A stretch of DNA of 64,000 bases, taken from Dyadobacter sp. LHD-138 (lineage in GTDB: Bacteria > Bacteroidota > Bacteroidia > Cytophagales > Spirosomataceae). How positions within the stretch are numbered: position 1 is the stretch's first letter; every line of letters starts with the position of its first letter. Below are positions 44,730-54,762 of the stretch, piece by piece. Under the pieces are notes generated by a model, which did no database searches, was not told the origin of the DNA, and saw nothing but the letters and a program-made list of their open reading frames with translations. Location of the stretch: assembly GCF_030929615.1 (NCBI RefSeq), contig NZ_JAVFVU010000015.1, positions 1 through 64,000 on the forward strand, given 5' to 3'. Made by a program: the position numbers and the translations under genes.

Positions 44730-47700
44730 TTTTATTTTCTTTAGTTTGGGAAAAAGCGTCGATTGCATGAACAAACTCTTCTGACAACGAGCCGTCTTCT
44801 TCACCTTTGATCATTTTTCTGCCATCAGCCAAAGTGCCAAATATGTAGTACAACCCAGGAATGATGAGGACCCCGAAAATTGCTCCGAACAACATACCGC
44901 CCATGGCCGAAGCACCAATCGTACGGTTTCCAATGGCTCCTGCACCCGTCGCGCTGATCAATGGGATCAAACCTGCAACGAAAGCGAATGAGGTCATTAA
45001 GATAGGACGGAAACGAACTTTTGCCCCTTCAATCGCCGCGTTCAGGATCGTTTCACCCTGCTGTCGCTTCTGGACGGCAAATTCGACGATCAGTACTGCA
45101 TTTTTACCCAACAAACCAACCAGCATGATCAGACCGATCTGGGCATAGATGTTGTTTTCCAGACCCATCAATTTTAGCAGCAAGAATGAACCAAATACCC
45201 CAACCGGCAGCGATAACACCACCGCAAAAGGAATAATGAAACTTTCATACTGCGCTGCCAAAACAAAGTATACAAACGCCAGTACAATCATGAACACAAC
45301 CAGCGACTCATTTCCACGAATCGATTCGTCATAAGAAAGACCTTCAAAAGCAATATCATATCCTTTTGGCAACGTCTTCGCTGCAACTTCCCGTATCGCC
45401 TGGATCGCATCCGCAGTGGTATATCCCTTTGCCGGAAGCCCCTGGATCGCAGCCGAATTGTACAAGTTGAAACGCGTGATCTCATTAGGCCCCTGACCCT
45501 TTTTAAGCGTCATGAATGACGAGTAAGGAACCATTTCTCCCGCATCGTTTTTAACAAAAAGCTTTAAAAGATCGGATGGAAGCCTTCTGAAACTTGGATC
45601 CGACTGCACGTACACTTTGAAGAACTGGTTGAATCTTGTAAAACCCTGTTCGTAGGTACTACCGATCATGATGTTCAGGTTATCCATCGCTTTTCCGATC
45701 GACACGCCTTTTTGCATCGCCAGCTGGTTATCTATCTGCAATTCATATTGCGGATAATTGGCGGCAAAGAAGGTAAATAACCCGGTAAGCTCCGGACGTT
45801 TTGCCAGGTCTTCCATGAACTTCTTGTTGATCTTGTCAAATTCGCTGTAATCTGTGTCGGATGTTTTATCCAGCAAACGCATGGAGAAACCGCCGGAAGT
45901 ACCAAAACCAGGAATTGCAGGTGGTTCAAAGAATTCAACCACGGCACCAAGTCCTCTTGTTTTTGCTTCCAGTTCTTCCATGATCTCCTTCACATTTTTA
46001 TCACGGTCATGCCAGGGCTTTAAGTTGATCAGACAGGTACCGGCGTTGGAACCCCGGCCTTCCGTCATAATCTCGTAACCGGCCAAAGAAGATACAGACT
46101 CAATTCCCCCCACCTCTTCGCAAATTTTCTGAAGGCGTCGGGAAACCTCGTTGGTTTTTTCCAGCGTAGAACCCGGAGGTGTCTGGATAATCGCATAAAT
46201 CGTACTCTGATCTTCATTGGGAATAAACCCAGCCGGCAGCACTTTATTCACGTATACAATACCAGCACAGAAGGCCAATAATACTCCCCAGGTAACTACT
46301 CTGCGGCTAACAATTTTTTTCAATAAGCTTACATATCGTCCGGTCAGTTTATCAAACACCCGGTTGAAGCTGTCAAGTGCTTTGGTAAGTATATTTTTCT
46401 TCTTTTCATGTCCATGATGATTTTCCAGTAACATGGCACATAACACAGGGGTAAGCGTCAAGGCGATCAAGGCCGAGATCACAATTGAACTCGCCATCGT
46501 GATCGAGAATTGCCGGTAGAATGTACCCACCGGGCCTGACATGAAAGAAATTGGAAGGAACACCGAAACCATTACGGCTGTAATCGCGATAATCGCACCA
46601 CTGATCTCACCAAGCACTTTCTTCACCGCGGCATAAGGCGTGAGGTGAGGTTCTTCTTCAAACTTGGCATGGACGGCCTCGACGACGACAATCGCATCAT
46701 CGACCACAATACCAATCGCAAGTACAAGTGCAAAAAGCGTAATCAAGTTGATGGAAAGTCCAAAAGCCTGAATCACAAAGAACGCCCCGATTAAGGATAC
46801 CGGCACGGCCAGGATCGGAATCAAAGTAGAACGCCAGTCGCCAAGGAACACGAAAACAACCAGGGCAACGAGGATAAACGCATCCCGCAAAGTGTCAATA
46901 ACCTGCTCGATAGACGCATCCAAAAACTGGGAAACGTCATAGCTGATTTTGTAATCCACGCCCGGAGGGAAGGATTCTTTCATCACATCAAGCTTCTTTT
47001 TTACTTCTTCAATCACATCACTGGCATTACTGCCATAGTTTTGTCTTAACACGATCGCGGCCGAAGGATGGCCATCGAGATTGGAATAAATATCGAAGAA
47101 TTCACTCCCTAACTCTACTTTGGCTATATCTCTTAAGTGAATGCTCTCACCTTTCGAATTGGCCCGGATAATGATATTCTCATACTCTTCCGGCTTGTCA
47201 TACCTTCCTTTATAGGTAAGTACATATTCCAGCGACTGCGCAGCGATACCGGAGCTTTGACCGATCCGGCCCGGGCGCCCCACAATACTTTGCTCGCCCA
47301 CCGCTTTCATTACTTCTTCGGTCGAGATACTGTACGCACGCATACGCTCAGGGTTCAACCAAAGACGCATGGCATATCTCCTGCTACCTAATATTTGTGC
47401 CCGTGCTATCCCTTTGGTCCGCTGGATTTCAGGGATCATTTTAACGGTAGCATAGTTAAACAGGAATTTTTCGTCAATGCTTTTTTCTTTCGAATAAAGG
47501 TTGACGTACATCAGCATACTCGGCTGAACCGGCGAAATGATAACCCCTTCGCGTTGCACCAGTTCCGGCAAGAGCGGCATCACCTGATCCACCCTTGTTT
47601 TAACCCGGATTACCGCAACGTTGGGGTCAGTCCCGGGCTCGAAGATGATCCTGAGCGTGGCTTCACCGGCACTGGTTGCATCGGTAGCAATATATCGCAT

Positions 47701-47922
47701 GTCCTGAACCCCGTTAATGGCCTGTTCCAGCGTAATCAGCGTGGATTTCACCAATACGTCGGCACTTGCACCGGGATAAGCAATAAAGATGTTTACGGTT
47801 GTTGGGGCAATGTCCGGGAACTGAGAAATAGGTAATTTCTCAATCGCCAGGATGCCTATAAATACGATCATGATCGAGATCACAATCGCAAAAACAGGTC
47901 TTCGTATGAATTGATTGAACAT
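44716..47922 (-). CDS. RND efflux pump, HAE1 family inner-membrane transporter
   Basis: A 1068-residue AcrB-like proton antiporter. The start FNQFIRRPVFAIVISIMIVF and IEKLPISQFPDIAPTTVNIFIAYPGASADVL are hallmark HAE1 sequences. GIVVDDAIVVVEAVHAKF near residue 405 holds the paired Asp of the proton relay. Twelve membrane helices and two large periplasmic loops are as usual, and the C-terminal LVGLLGKNAVLIVEFA is intact. It would export drugs or other hydrophobic compounds. It stands between the adaptor (24 bases upstream) and the channel gene it overlaps. Confidence 0.95.
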   Translation of the reverse strand: MFNQFIRRPVFAIVISIMIVFIGILAIEKLPISQFPDIAPTTVNIFIAYPGASADVLVKSTLITLEQAINGVQDMRYIATDATSAGEATLRIIFEPGTDPNVAVIRVKTRVDQVMPLLPELVQREGVIISPVQPSMLMYVNLYSKEKSIDEKFLFNYATVKMIPEIQRTKGIARAQILGSRRYAMRLWLNPERMRAYSISTEEVMKAVGEQSIVGRPGRIGQSSGIAAQSLEYVLTYKGRYDKPEEYENIIIRANSKGESIHLRDIAKVELGSEFFDIYSNLDGHPSAAIVLRQNYGSNASDVIEEVKKKLDVMKESFPPGVDYKISYDVSQFLDASIEQVIDTLRDAFILVALVVFVFLGDWRSTLIPILAVPVSLIGAFFVIQAFGLSINLITLFALVLAIGIVVDDAIVVVEAVHAKFEEEPHLTPYAAVKKVLGEISGAIIAITAVMVSVFLPISFMSGPVGTFYRQFSITMASSIVISALIALTLTPVLCAMLLENHHGHEKKKNILTKALDSFNRVFDKLTGRYVSLLKKIVSRRVVTWGVLLAFCAGIVYVNKVLPAGFIPNEDQSTIYAIIQTPPGSTLEKTNEVSRRLQKICEEVGGIESVSSLAGYEIMTEGRGSNAGTCLINLKPWHDRDKNVKEIMEELEAKTRGLGAVVEFFEPPAIPGFGTSGGFSMRLLDKTSDTDYSEFDKINKKFMEDLAKRPELTGLFTFFAANYPQYELQIDNQLAMQKGVSIGKAMDNLNIMIGSTYEQGFTRFNQFFKVYVQSDPSFRRLPSDLLKLFVKNDAGEMVPYSSFMTLKKGQGPNEITRFNLYNSAAIQGLPAKGYTTADAIQAIREVAAKTLPKGYDIAFEGLSYDESIRGNESLVVFMIVLAFVYFVLAAQYESFIIPFAVVLSLPVGVFGSFLLLKLMGLENNIYAQIGLIMLVGLLGKNAVLIVEFAVQKRQQGETILNAAIEGAKVRFRPILMTSFAFVAGLIPLISATGAGAIGNRTIGASAMGGMLFGAIFGVLIIPGLYYIFGTLADGRKMIKGEEDGSLSEEFVHAIDAFSQTKENKNDAE

Positions 47923-47946
47923 GTCTTTACTTTTTAGGATACCTGA

Positions 47947-49029
47947 CTATTCGGCATATAGATTTAAATGAGAGATAACAGAATCAGGCTGCACGAATTT
48001 GGCGTGTATTTTTTCATTTTCGTGTACCTGACGCAAGCCTTCCAGAAGGATCTTATCACTCGTTTTCAAACCAGATTTCACAACAAAAATGTGCGGCAGC
48101 TCAGCTTCAATCTTTATTTCTCTTGACCGGATCACATTGTCTTTATCCAGCACGTAGACATACTTCTTTTCGAGAACTTCGAAAGTCGCTTTTTGCGGGA
48201 TAATAAGCGCATCTTTAAGTGGCAGTTTAACAAGCACATTACCCGTTTCTCCGTGTCTCAAAAGCCCTTTCGGATTTGGGAAAGTTGCCCTGAAAGCGAT
48301 GTTTCCCGTTTCATTGTTAAAGTCTGCTTCAATGGTCTCAACCAGACCCGGATAATCAAATAACTTGTTATTAGCCATTTGCAGCTCTACTTTCAACGCC
48401 CCTTCCTTAATGATCTGCGTTTTGTAATCCAGATATTCTGCTTCCGGCACGTTGTAATAAACCCACATTTTACTGTTATCCGACAGGGTTGTCAGCAAAT
48501 CTCCCTCGTTGACAAGACTTCCCAACCTTCCCTGAAAATGGTCCATGATACCATTGAACGGCGCTCTGATCTGCGTAAAGCTCAAATGTGCCTGAGCCAA
48601 TCCCAGTTCAGCCTTTGCCTTATCAAGCTTGGCTTTGCCCAAAGCCAGTTCATTTTTGGATACCACATTGCTGTCGGCAAGTGATTTGGTATTTTTGTAT
48701 TCAATTTCGGCAAAATTAGCCTCAGCCTGCGCCTTTTGTGTTTCAGCCTCGTAAATCATAGGCAGGATTTGAAACATAAGCTGGCCTTTCTTTACCAGCT
48801 GTCCTTCATCTACATAGATCTTCTGAAGATAACCTTTTTCTAAAGCTCTCAGCTCGATGTGGCTGATCGCATGGATTTGAGCGACGTACTCTTTGGTGAT
48901 CAATGTATCCTTTTGCAAAGGACTGGTAACCAAATATTTGACTTCCTCTTCCTTTTCTTCCTTTTTTGATTCACAGCCTGTGTCGAGCAACAACGCACAC
49001 AAACTAATGACCATGAGAATTCTCTTCAT
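47947..49029 (-). CDS. RND efflux periplasmic adaptor (membrane fusion protein)
   Basis: A 360-residue lipoprotein adaptor. The start was set at the ATG at 49029, giving a signal KRILMVISLCALLLDTGC with Cys19; a longer frame to 49101 adds 24 residues without signal features. Family order is seen: barrel-sandwich half (LRALEKGYLQKIYVDEGQLVKKGQLMFQI), a short coiled-coil hairpin (EAETQKAQAEANFAEIEYKNTKSLADSN to LDKAKAELGLAQAHL), the second half FTQIRAPFNGIMDHFQGRLGSLVNEGDLL, then the beta-barrel domain. First gene of the adaptor-pump-channel operon. Confidence 0.94.
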   Translation of the reverse strand: MKRILMVISLCALLLDTGCESKKEEKEEEVKYLVTSPLQKDTLITKEYVAQIHAISHIELRALEKGYLQKIYVDEGQLVKKGQLMFQILPMIYEAETQKAQAEANFAEIEYKNTKSLADSNVVSKNELALGKAKLDKAKAELGLAQAHLSFTQIRAPFNGIMDHFQGRLGSLVNEGDLLTTLSDNSKMWVYYNVPEAEYLDYKTQIIKEGALKVELQMANNKLFDYPGLVETIEADFNNETGNIAFRATFPNPKGLLRHGETGNVLVKLPLKDALIIPQKATFEVLEKKYVYVLDKDNVIRSREIKIEAELPHIFVVKSGLKTSDKILLEGLRQVHENEKIHAKFVQPDSVISHLNLYAE

Positions 49030-49200
49030 GATGGTTTTGCTATTTAATACAATATGATTTTTGATAATTCTTGTTTGGGGAGGACGTCTGTACCCAGGCA
49101 CACTGACGCACTCATTTTTGCCGTATATTGTTCAAAGCCCGGTGTTAAAGACAGCAACGCGTAAAGACAGGCTATTTCAACTTATCTGCCAAGGTTTGTA

Positions 49201-49620
49201 TCACGTCATGATCACCTCGAATAGCAGATACAGTGTCCTGTAAAACAGCAAACAAGAATGATGTTTATCTATAAACAGGCATCCTGTGAACTGCCGTGAA
49301 AAATATGCGGGGATCTGCGTGTAAAGCGCCGTGGTCAGGTCAACACTCAACTGCGAATATTTATTGACGGGAACCAGTTCATTTTCCTCAATATTCGCCT
49401 GGTGGTTTATAGCATTTCCTTTTTCGCTATCAGGCCTGTCCAACTTCAAGAGCAGGTCCTGATTATCCTCCGCATAGACACAACCGATAAATGCCGGGTT
49501 TGTCAAATTTTTTACCGGAGCATATCCCAATGATTCCGTCAATGTTTGTCCGCTATGTCCAGAAAACCCACTCATGAGTATAATCCATATCGGAAGGAGA
49601 AATCTAAGTAACTTTATCAT
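49201..49620 (-). CDS. Hypothetical secreted protein upstream of the efflux operon
   Basis: Not recognised. 139 residues from the ATG at 49620 (an in-frame GTG nine bases earlier is possible). Residues 1-24 form a signal peptide (LLRFLLPIWIILMSGFSGHS). The mature part has one mid Cys and two further Cys near the end (GCLFIDKHHSCLLFYRTLYLLFEV) and a hydrophobic C-terminus. It is on the same strand as the efflux genes, 171 bases upstream of the adaptor, and may be co-transcribed. A role in the pump's regulation or assembly is only suggested by position. Confidence 0.55.
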   Translation of the reverse strand: MIKLLRFLLPIWIILMSGFSGHSGQTLTESLGYAPVKNLTNPAFIGCVYAEDNQDLLLKLDRPDSEKGNAINHQANIEENELVPVNKYSQLSVDLTTALYTQIPAYFSRQFTGCLFIDKHHSCLLFYRTLYLLFEVIMT

Positions 49621-50011
49621 TGGCCGCACAACTATCTTAAAACAAGAGGTGAATTCACAAATCGTGCTTTTAACACAGTTACAAATAGCGTCAGCGTTAA
49701 TTAGCCTGGTATTAAATTCAAATTAAAATGAAGTTAAAATATGCACACGACCAGCTTCATACATGAACGATATTAGATTATTTATAAACATATTAACATC
49801 GTCAGGCAAGTAAATCGGTTGGGATACTTCGTGATCCGGGATACACTGGGGATTCAAAATTTTTGATAAAAAAAAGAGGGCGTCCTCTAAACTAGAAGAC
49901 ACCCTCTTATCGGTCACTGTATACTTACGCAGAAAAGATTCCTTTACATTACAAAACTTTCCTCACAACATTTGGTAAAAGAATTTCAATGTATAGCTGA
50001 AAGGTTATCCG
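49621..50011. other. Intergenic region holding the PUL 4 terminator
   Basis: About 390 bases. Near 49868-49908 is the PUL 4 terminator. The AT-rich part at 49621-49740 should hold the promoter of the small secreted protein. A 64-codon minus-strand frame (49723-49917) runs through the terminator and is not considered a gene. Confidence 0.45.
49868..49908 (-). terminator. Intrinsic terminator of PUL 4
   Basis: In minus-strand RNA a 15-bp stem with two U-G pairs (49894-49908 with 49874-49888, loop of 5) is followed by eight U. It lies about 105 bases after the GH106 stop. Confidence 0.9.
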
Positions 50012-52897
50012 CTATAATGTTTCGCCCTTTATAAGCCTTACCGGCCCGAGCAATCCAGATGGCGTTAATTGCCAGGTATCCAACACCTTGACATTTGTTT
50101 TCGTCAGCTTTTTGTCAACCGGTTTAGTCCTGTCTCCAATCAGACGATTCCGCCAGGTATTGACCACTTCAACTTTCAGCTCATTGTCCTTTTCCTTTAA
50201 CAACCCCGAAACCGGGACACGAAGCGGAGGAGCCCACAGAATGCCCAGATCCTTTCCATTCAGCATTACGCGCGCAATGCCGATATCTTTCACCTCTCCC
50301 AAGTCCAGGTAAACCATTTTGCCCGCGGAAAAGTCTTTGTCCGCATCAAATTTTTTGCTGTAAACCGCTTTACCCGAATAGTGCTTAATGCCCTCCTCGG
50401 TTCTTTCAGGCCAGCTGGTCAGCTCATTAAAAACAGTTTTGGCAGGTCCTCCCCATTTTGGATCAAATGCCACTTCCCAGGTTCCGTGTAATGTCGTTTC
50501 CTCCGCGAAATGCGGATAGTTTGATTTTTGCTCTCCATTTTTATCTTTGGCTATATCGTTTCTGAAAACCACAAAAATGGAACCATACGGATCAAATTCA
50601 AGCGGGACATACGTTTTGCCATCCTTTTGATAAAATGACCCGGCCGCTTTGATTTCCCCCGTAACCGAATTCCACAGTTCAGGCTGCTTGCCGCTTATAC
50701 GAAAAGCGGCTGTCATCTTGGAAGCGGCACGATTTTGACTGCTCAGAAAGTAAAAGTCAATTCCGGTTTCTACGCGGTGAATGTAATCATATCGGCTGCC
50801 ATTTTCCCGCGCAACGATCTCCATATCATACGCAACACCTTCGGACCTTAAATACTCGGCTGCCGTTTTTCCCCAAACGATCTTTCCCGCACCGATTTTT
50901 CTGACGCCGGTTGCTTCACTGCCATTTCCCCAAAGCGCATCGGCAATTTTCTTCAGACTATTTTCAGAAGCAGGATACTTAACCAGACTCGCCGTAGTAA
51001 CCGGCTTAAACCCGATCACCGTTGCGCCCGCTTTTACCAGCGCCTGAACTTTTTGTAAAACAGCCAGTGACAGCGTTTTATGGTCCGGGAGCGCAAGCAC
51101 CCGGTACGAAACGCCGTGTGGTAAATAGATGCTGCCATTTTTTACTTCCAAAGCCAGCAACCGGTCTTCATTGATCAGATCATAGTCAAAACCAGGCAAG
51201 GCACCCGCCGGATCATCTTCTTTCAAACGCCCAAGATTAGGGGAATGATCCCCGTAATAATACAACACATCAGCCACCGAGGTGCCACTCTGGAGCATGT
51301 ACTGGCAGCGGGTCAGATATTTAATAAATTCAGTTGAATAGTTCCACCAGGTCACATTGGGATTAAAATGCGTTCCGGCAAAATATTCCTGTCCGGGAAG
51401 ACCCATTGCCTTGGGTGAAGCCGTGAAGGTATGCAGATAAACCAGATTCAATCCTGCGCAAAATTCATGGTCTACGTTCGGTTTCATGTCAGACCACATC
51501 ACATCATTCCAGTGTGGCCCAATGGTTGTGAACGACTCGGCACCTACGAGTTTTTTGTCATGGATTTTTGCCGCACTACCAGCCTGTTTTACAAAGAAAC
51601 GATCAATCGGTCTGGGTCTGTGTGGTGACGGTGACCAGAATTCGCTCATCACGATTTCACTGTGTCCATAATTTTTAAGCCCATCAAAAGGCCCTGCATG
51701 AGGCCCGGCCGATTCGGGCTGAATGCCGATACCATATGCTCTGGCTCTTTTGGAAAATGTCCCGTAATGTTTCTCTGCGATCAGATCACCCAGTGTTTTT
51801 CGGAAGTCGGACAGGAAACGGTTACTGACCTCACGATTTTCGACGATTTTACCAGCCAGCACGGGCAGGTATGGAATGGGATCGTATCCGCGATATTTCA
51901 TAAACTCCTTTTCGAAATCTTCCGTCCAGTTTAATCCTCCAGCCTCAAAGCTGTCGGTTTGAAGGTATCTCAGGGTTTTTCCGGCCAGCGGACCAATCGC
52001 TTTCAGCAGCGGCTCCACATTGGTATCCCAGTAGCGGTTGAAATTTTTCTCGCTCAGATAATCGATTACATGTCCCTGCCATTTCCCGCTGGAAGTAGAA
52101 ACCTCAGCATCCGTAGGCGTATAACCAAAGCGCAGAACGGTCCATTCTCCGGTGGGAGCTTTCCAGTCCAATTTACCATTTTTAAAGTATTTTGTAATAT
52201 TCAGTACCTGGTTCAGGTTCGCATCCTGTTCCCCAGCTGTACCCGCAATATCCGTGAGCAAGGGCCTTGTTTCGGGAACCGACGCCCCTACCTCCCGTGT
52301 AGCAGCCTTATTCTCAAAATCCCGTATCGGAGCACGGTTAGGGAATATTTTTTGAGGAATGGCTAAAACGACGATATCCCGGTAATAATCATAATGTGTT
52401 TTAGGCACCGGCAGCTCCTGTTGTATTCTGGTTGCTCCTTTGACCTGCACCTGTGAAAAAACAACCTGTTTGGCCGTTTCGGCTGGCGTGATATCGGGTC
52501 CACCCAGGTTCCATCCGCTTTGGATGCTTATCGACATAACCAATCCCAGACGATCAGCTTCCTTCATGGCATGCACGTAAAGTTCTGTCCACAGAGGTGA
52601 TCCAAACATGGGTCCTTCAGGAACCTGGTCATTTCCACGCTGTTCCGCACCGCCGGCATCGAAAAGGCACGCCCCGCTGAAACCCTTTGCCTTCATTTCT
52701 TCAAGGTCGCGCGTGATAACCTCTTTATCGACGTTACCGTTGAGCCACCACCACCAGCAGCGGATACCATAGCTCGACGGAGGATTTTGAAAAACCGTAC
52801 TTTCAACAATAGCCGTACTTTTTTGAGCGATCACTTTTTCGCCTAAAAACAAAAGGAAAGCCGCTAAAAAGCAGACAGAGCGCAATATTTTTAACAT
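50012..52897 (-). CDS. GH106-type alpha-L-rhamnosidase, PUL 4
   Basis: A 961-residue secreted glycoside hydrolase. The signal peptide ends KVIAQ (about 25). The sequence YGIRCWWWWLNGNVDKEVITRDLEEMKAKGFSGACLFDAGG (about 43-85) is the diagnostic start of GH106 and its relatives. Further conserved stretches are ISIQSGWNLGGPDI, LRYLQTDSFEAGGLNWTEDFE with candidate acidic residues, QPESAGPHAGPFDGLKNYGHSEIVMSEFW and WWNYSTEFIKYLTRCQYMLQSG. The C-terminal region (GKDLGILWAPPLRVPVSG to VVNTWRNRLIGD) is a beta-sandwich carbohydrate-binding domain. It would release rhamnose from a plant or microbial glycan in the periplasm or at the surface. It is the only enzyme gene of PUL 4. Confidence 0.88.
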   Translation of the reverse strand: MLKILRSVCFLAAFLLFLGEKVIAQKSTAIVESTVFQNPPSSYGIRCWWWWLNGNVDKEVITRDLEEMKAKGFSGACLFDAGGAEQRGNDQVPEGPMFGSPLWTELYVHAMKEADRLGLVMSISIQSGWNLGGPDITPAETAKQVVFSQVQVKGATRIQQELPVPKTHYDYYRDIVVLAIPQKIFPNRAPIRDFENKAATREVGASVPETRPLLTDIAGTAGEQDANLNQVLNITKYFKNGKLDWKAPTGEWTVLRFGYTPTDAEVSTSSGKWQGHVIDYLSEKNFNRYWDTNVEPLLKAIGPLAGKTLRYLQTDSFEAGGLNWTEDFEKEFMKYRGYDPIPYLPVLAGKIVENREVSNRFLSDFRKTLGDLIAEKHYGTFSKRARAYGIGIQPESAGPHAGPFDGLKNYGHSEIVMSEFWSPSPHRPRPIDRFFVKQAGSAAKIHDKKLVGAESFTTIGPHWNDVMWSDMKPNVDHEFCAGLNLVYLHTFTASPKAMGLPGQEYFAGTHFNPNVTWWNYSTEFIKYLTRCQYMLQSGTSVADVLYYYGDHSPNLGRLKEDDPAGALPGFDYDLINEDRLLALEVKNGSIYLPHGVSYRVLALPDHKTLSLAVLQKVQALVKAGATVIGFKPVTTASLVKYPASENSLKKIADALWGNGSEATGVRKIGAGKIVWGKTAAEYLRSEGVAYDMEIVARENGSRYDYIHRVETGIDFYFLSSQNRAASKMTAAFRISGKQPELWNSVTGEIKAAGSFYQKDGKTYVPLEFDPYGSIFVVFRNDIAKDKNGEQKSNYPHFAEETTLHGTWEVAFDPKWGGPAKTVFNELTSWPERTEEGIKHYSGKAVYSKKFDADKDFSAGKMVYLDLGEVKDIGIARVMLNGKDLGILWAPPLRVPVSGLLKEKDNELKVEVVNTWRNRLIGDRTKPVDKKLTKTNVKVLDTWQLTPSGLLGPVRLIKGETL

Positions 52898-52955
52898 TAA
52901 AATAAGAGTTTAGTGAATCAAATCATAACTAAATGACCATATTGAAAAGGTTATC

Positions 52956-52997
52956 CCCAACCAATTACCAGCGCGCATGGGCGGGCAATTGGTTGGG
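52956..52997 (-). other. Intercistronic hairpin after susD of PUL 4
   Basis: CCCAACCAATT (52956-52966) pairs perfectly with AATTGGTTGGG (52987-52997), loop of 20 with further weak pairing. It lies 29 bases after the SusD stop and 59 bases before the GH106 start. No T-run follows. Confidence 0.7.
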
Positions 52998-53025
52998 AAT
53001 TAACCATAAAACTTTCTTAACCAAA

Positions 53026-54750
53026 TTATCTCTTCCAACCCGGATTTTGCTCCAGAACAACATCTTTGTTGGTATCGATTATGGTCTGAGGAATTGGCCA
53101 AAGATTGTAGTCGAAAGTTAAAGTAGCCTTGGCTTCCGGCCAGTAAGCATATTTCCTGATACGCTCTACGGCAATATTTCCTCCCATCCGAAGCAGTGTA
53201 TTCCATCTGGCCTCTTCGTACACCAGTTCACGGGCGCGTTCGTCCAGGATTAAATTAAATTTGTCGTCCATATCTGCCGCACTTACCATGTACGTCGCAT
53301 TGGCTCTGGCCCTTAACAGGTTCACATCCGCCGCCGCTCCAGCCTTATCCCCACTCCGTTGTTTCGCTTCGGCACGTAACAGAATCGTTTCAGAAAGACG
53401 AATAAAATAATCGTCGCGAAAAAGGTTGCTCATATTTTCTCCGTCGGCAAGACCGGTGTACTTATCGGTTGCGATTTTGCATGAAATAGGATATACAATA
53501 CTCCGGTTGTTCAAGTTGGTCGTTGCATCCGGACTTCCGTTGTATAACACTTCCCATGGAACGGGTTTTCCGAAGTAGGGTGAAGTTTTCACGTTGCCGT
53601 TAAATACACGGCGAAAAACAATCTCCGAGTTGCGCATATCGCCGGCATATTTATCCGCGTAAATCTCATCCCTTACATACATCGTCGGGATCATCTGCGC
53701 AATGCCACGGCCACCCACATCTTCCAGTGTCCCTGTTAAATGATCTTTGGCTCCATCTCTGAAAACTGCGCCATAGGTACGTGAATAAGGCAGTTTCGAT
53801 TTACCATCTTCTGCCCGGTAGGCTGCATAGTCAACCTGTAAGGCCCAGATACTCTCCTTGTTTCCGTTTTGATAATTTACATTATTTTCCTGAAACAAAT
53901 CCCAGTATACATTACCCTGCGCTTCTGTGCTCCTTGCGCCGAACCGCGTTTTCATCAGCGCGTAAGCTCCGTTATCAATAACCTTGCTTGCATAAGTGAC
54001 AGACTGGGCAAAAGCAGCCTGTGCCTCAGATGTTTTTCCATCGGCAGCTAATTGTGTTCCCATTGCCAGGTACAATTCCGCCAGATAATGCTGGGCTGCA
54101 CCTTTTACCACGCGTCCGCCGCTTACCGATGTTTCAGGCAGATCCTTTTCCGCAGCCAAAAGGTCATCGATCGCAAATTGATAGGTTTCCACACGGGTAG
54201 ATCTTTTAAAATCATACTGCGGAACCTTTGAAACGGTTGTCACGATTGAAACACCACCAAAAAGTTCGGCCAGATTGCGGTAACCATATGCCCTGAAAAA
54301 CTTAGCCTGCGCAATGATATTCGCTTTTTCGGCCTCAGACGAAAATGAAATATGAGGAAGTTGTGCTGCTTCCAGCGCAAGATTGGCTTTTGCAATCAGC
54401 TGATAATAGGTACTGTAAATGTTGTAGAAGGTGCTATTATCAGCATTAATGAGGCCATAGTTATTGAAAGTAGCTGATTTCCGGATGCTTGCAACATCGT
54501 ACATATCCGTACCATTTCCCCGCAATACGAAAATCCAGCCGTCCTCACCGGGATTTGCCCATAAATCCCTGACCTGCGAATAAGCACCGACCAATACCTG
54601 ATCAACCTGGGCAGAGGTAGAAAATGCATTGTCAACTGTGTAAAACGTGTTTGGATTTTCCTTCAAAAAATCGTCACTGGATTTACAGCCGATCATGTTG
54701 ATCAGCAGCATCAGTCCCCAGAATGACTTTTTAGATAATATATTTCTCAT
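53026..54750 (-). CDS. SusD/RagB-family nutrient-binding lipoprotein, PUL 4
   Basis: A 574-residue SusD protein with the lipobox at MIGC (Cys22). Typical segments are IIAQAKFFRAYGYRNLAELFGGVSIVTTV (about 125-155), AQHYLAELYLAMGTQLA, FIRLSETILLRAEAKQRSGDKAGAAADVNLLRARANA and the end LWPIPQTIIDTNKDVVLEQNPGWKR. It is 12 bases after its susC. The linked rhamnosidase suggests it binds a rhamnose-containing oligosaccharide. Confidence 0.93.
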   Translation of the reverse strand: MRNILSKKSFWGLMLLINMIGCKSSDDFLKENPNTFYTVDNAFSTSAQVDQVLVGAYSQVRDLWANPGEDGWIFVLRGNGTDMYDVASIRKSATFNNYGLINADNSTFYNIYSTYYQLIAKANLALEAAQLPHISFSSEAEKANIIAQAKFFRAYGYRNLAELFGGVSIVTTVSKVPQYDFKRSTRVETYQFAIDDLLAAEKDLPETSVSGGRVVKGAAQHYLAELYLAMGTQLAADGKTSEAQAAFAQSVTYASKVIDNGAYALMKTRFGARSTEAQGNVYWDLFQENNVNYQNGNKESIWALQVDYAAYRAEDGKSKLPYSRTYGAVFRDGAKDHLTGTLEDVGGRGIAQMIPTMYVRDEIYADKYAGDMRNSEIVFRRVFNGNVKTSPYFGKPVPWEVLYNGSPDATTNLNNRSIVYPISCKIATDKYTGLADGENMSNLFRDDYFIRLSETILLRAEAKQRSGDKAGAAADVNLLRARANATYMVSAADMDDKFNLILDERARELVYEEARWNTLLRMGGNIAVERIRKYAYWPEAKATLTFDYNLWPIPQTIIDTNKDVVLEQNPGWKR

Positions 54751-54762
54751 AAAAATTAGTGT

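Noticed and set aside
44730..44804. Longer N-terminus for the outer-membrane channel
   Set aside because: The extra 25 residues are out-of-frame sequence of the RND gene; the ATG at 44729 directly begins a proper lipoprotein signal.
49723..49917. 64-codon minus-strand frame after the GH106 gene
   Set aside because: It overlaps the strong terminator of PUL 4, so it is probably chance.
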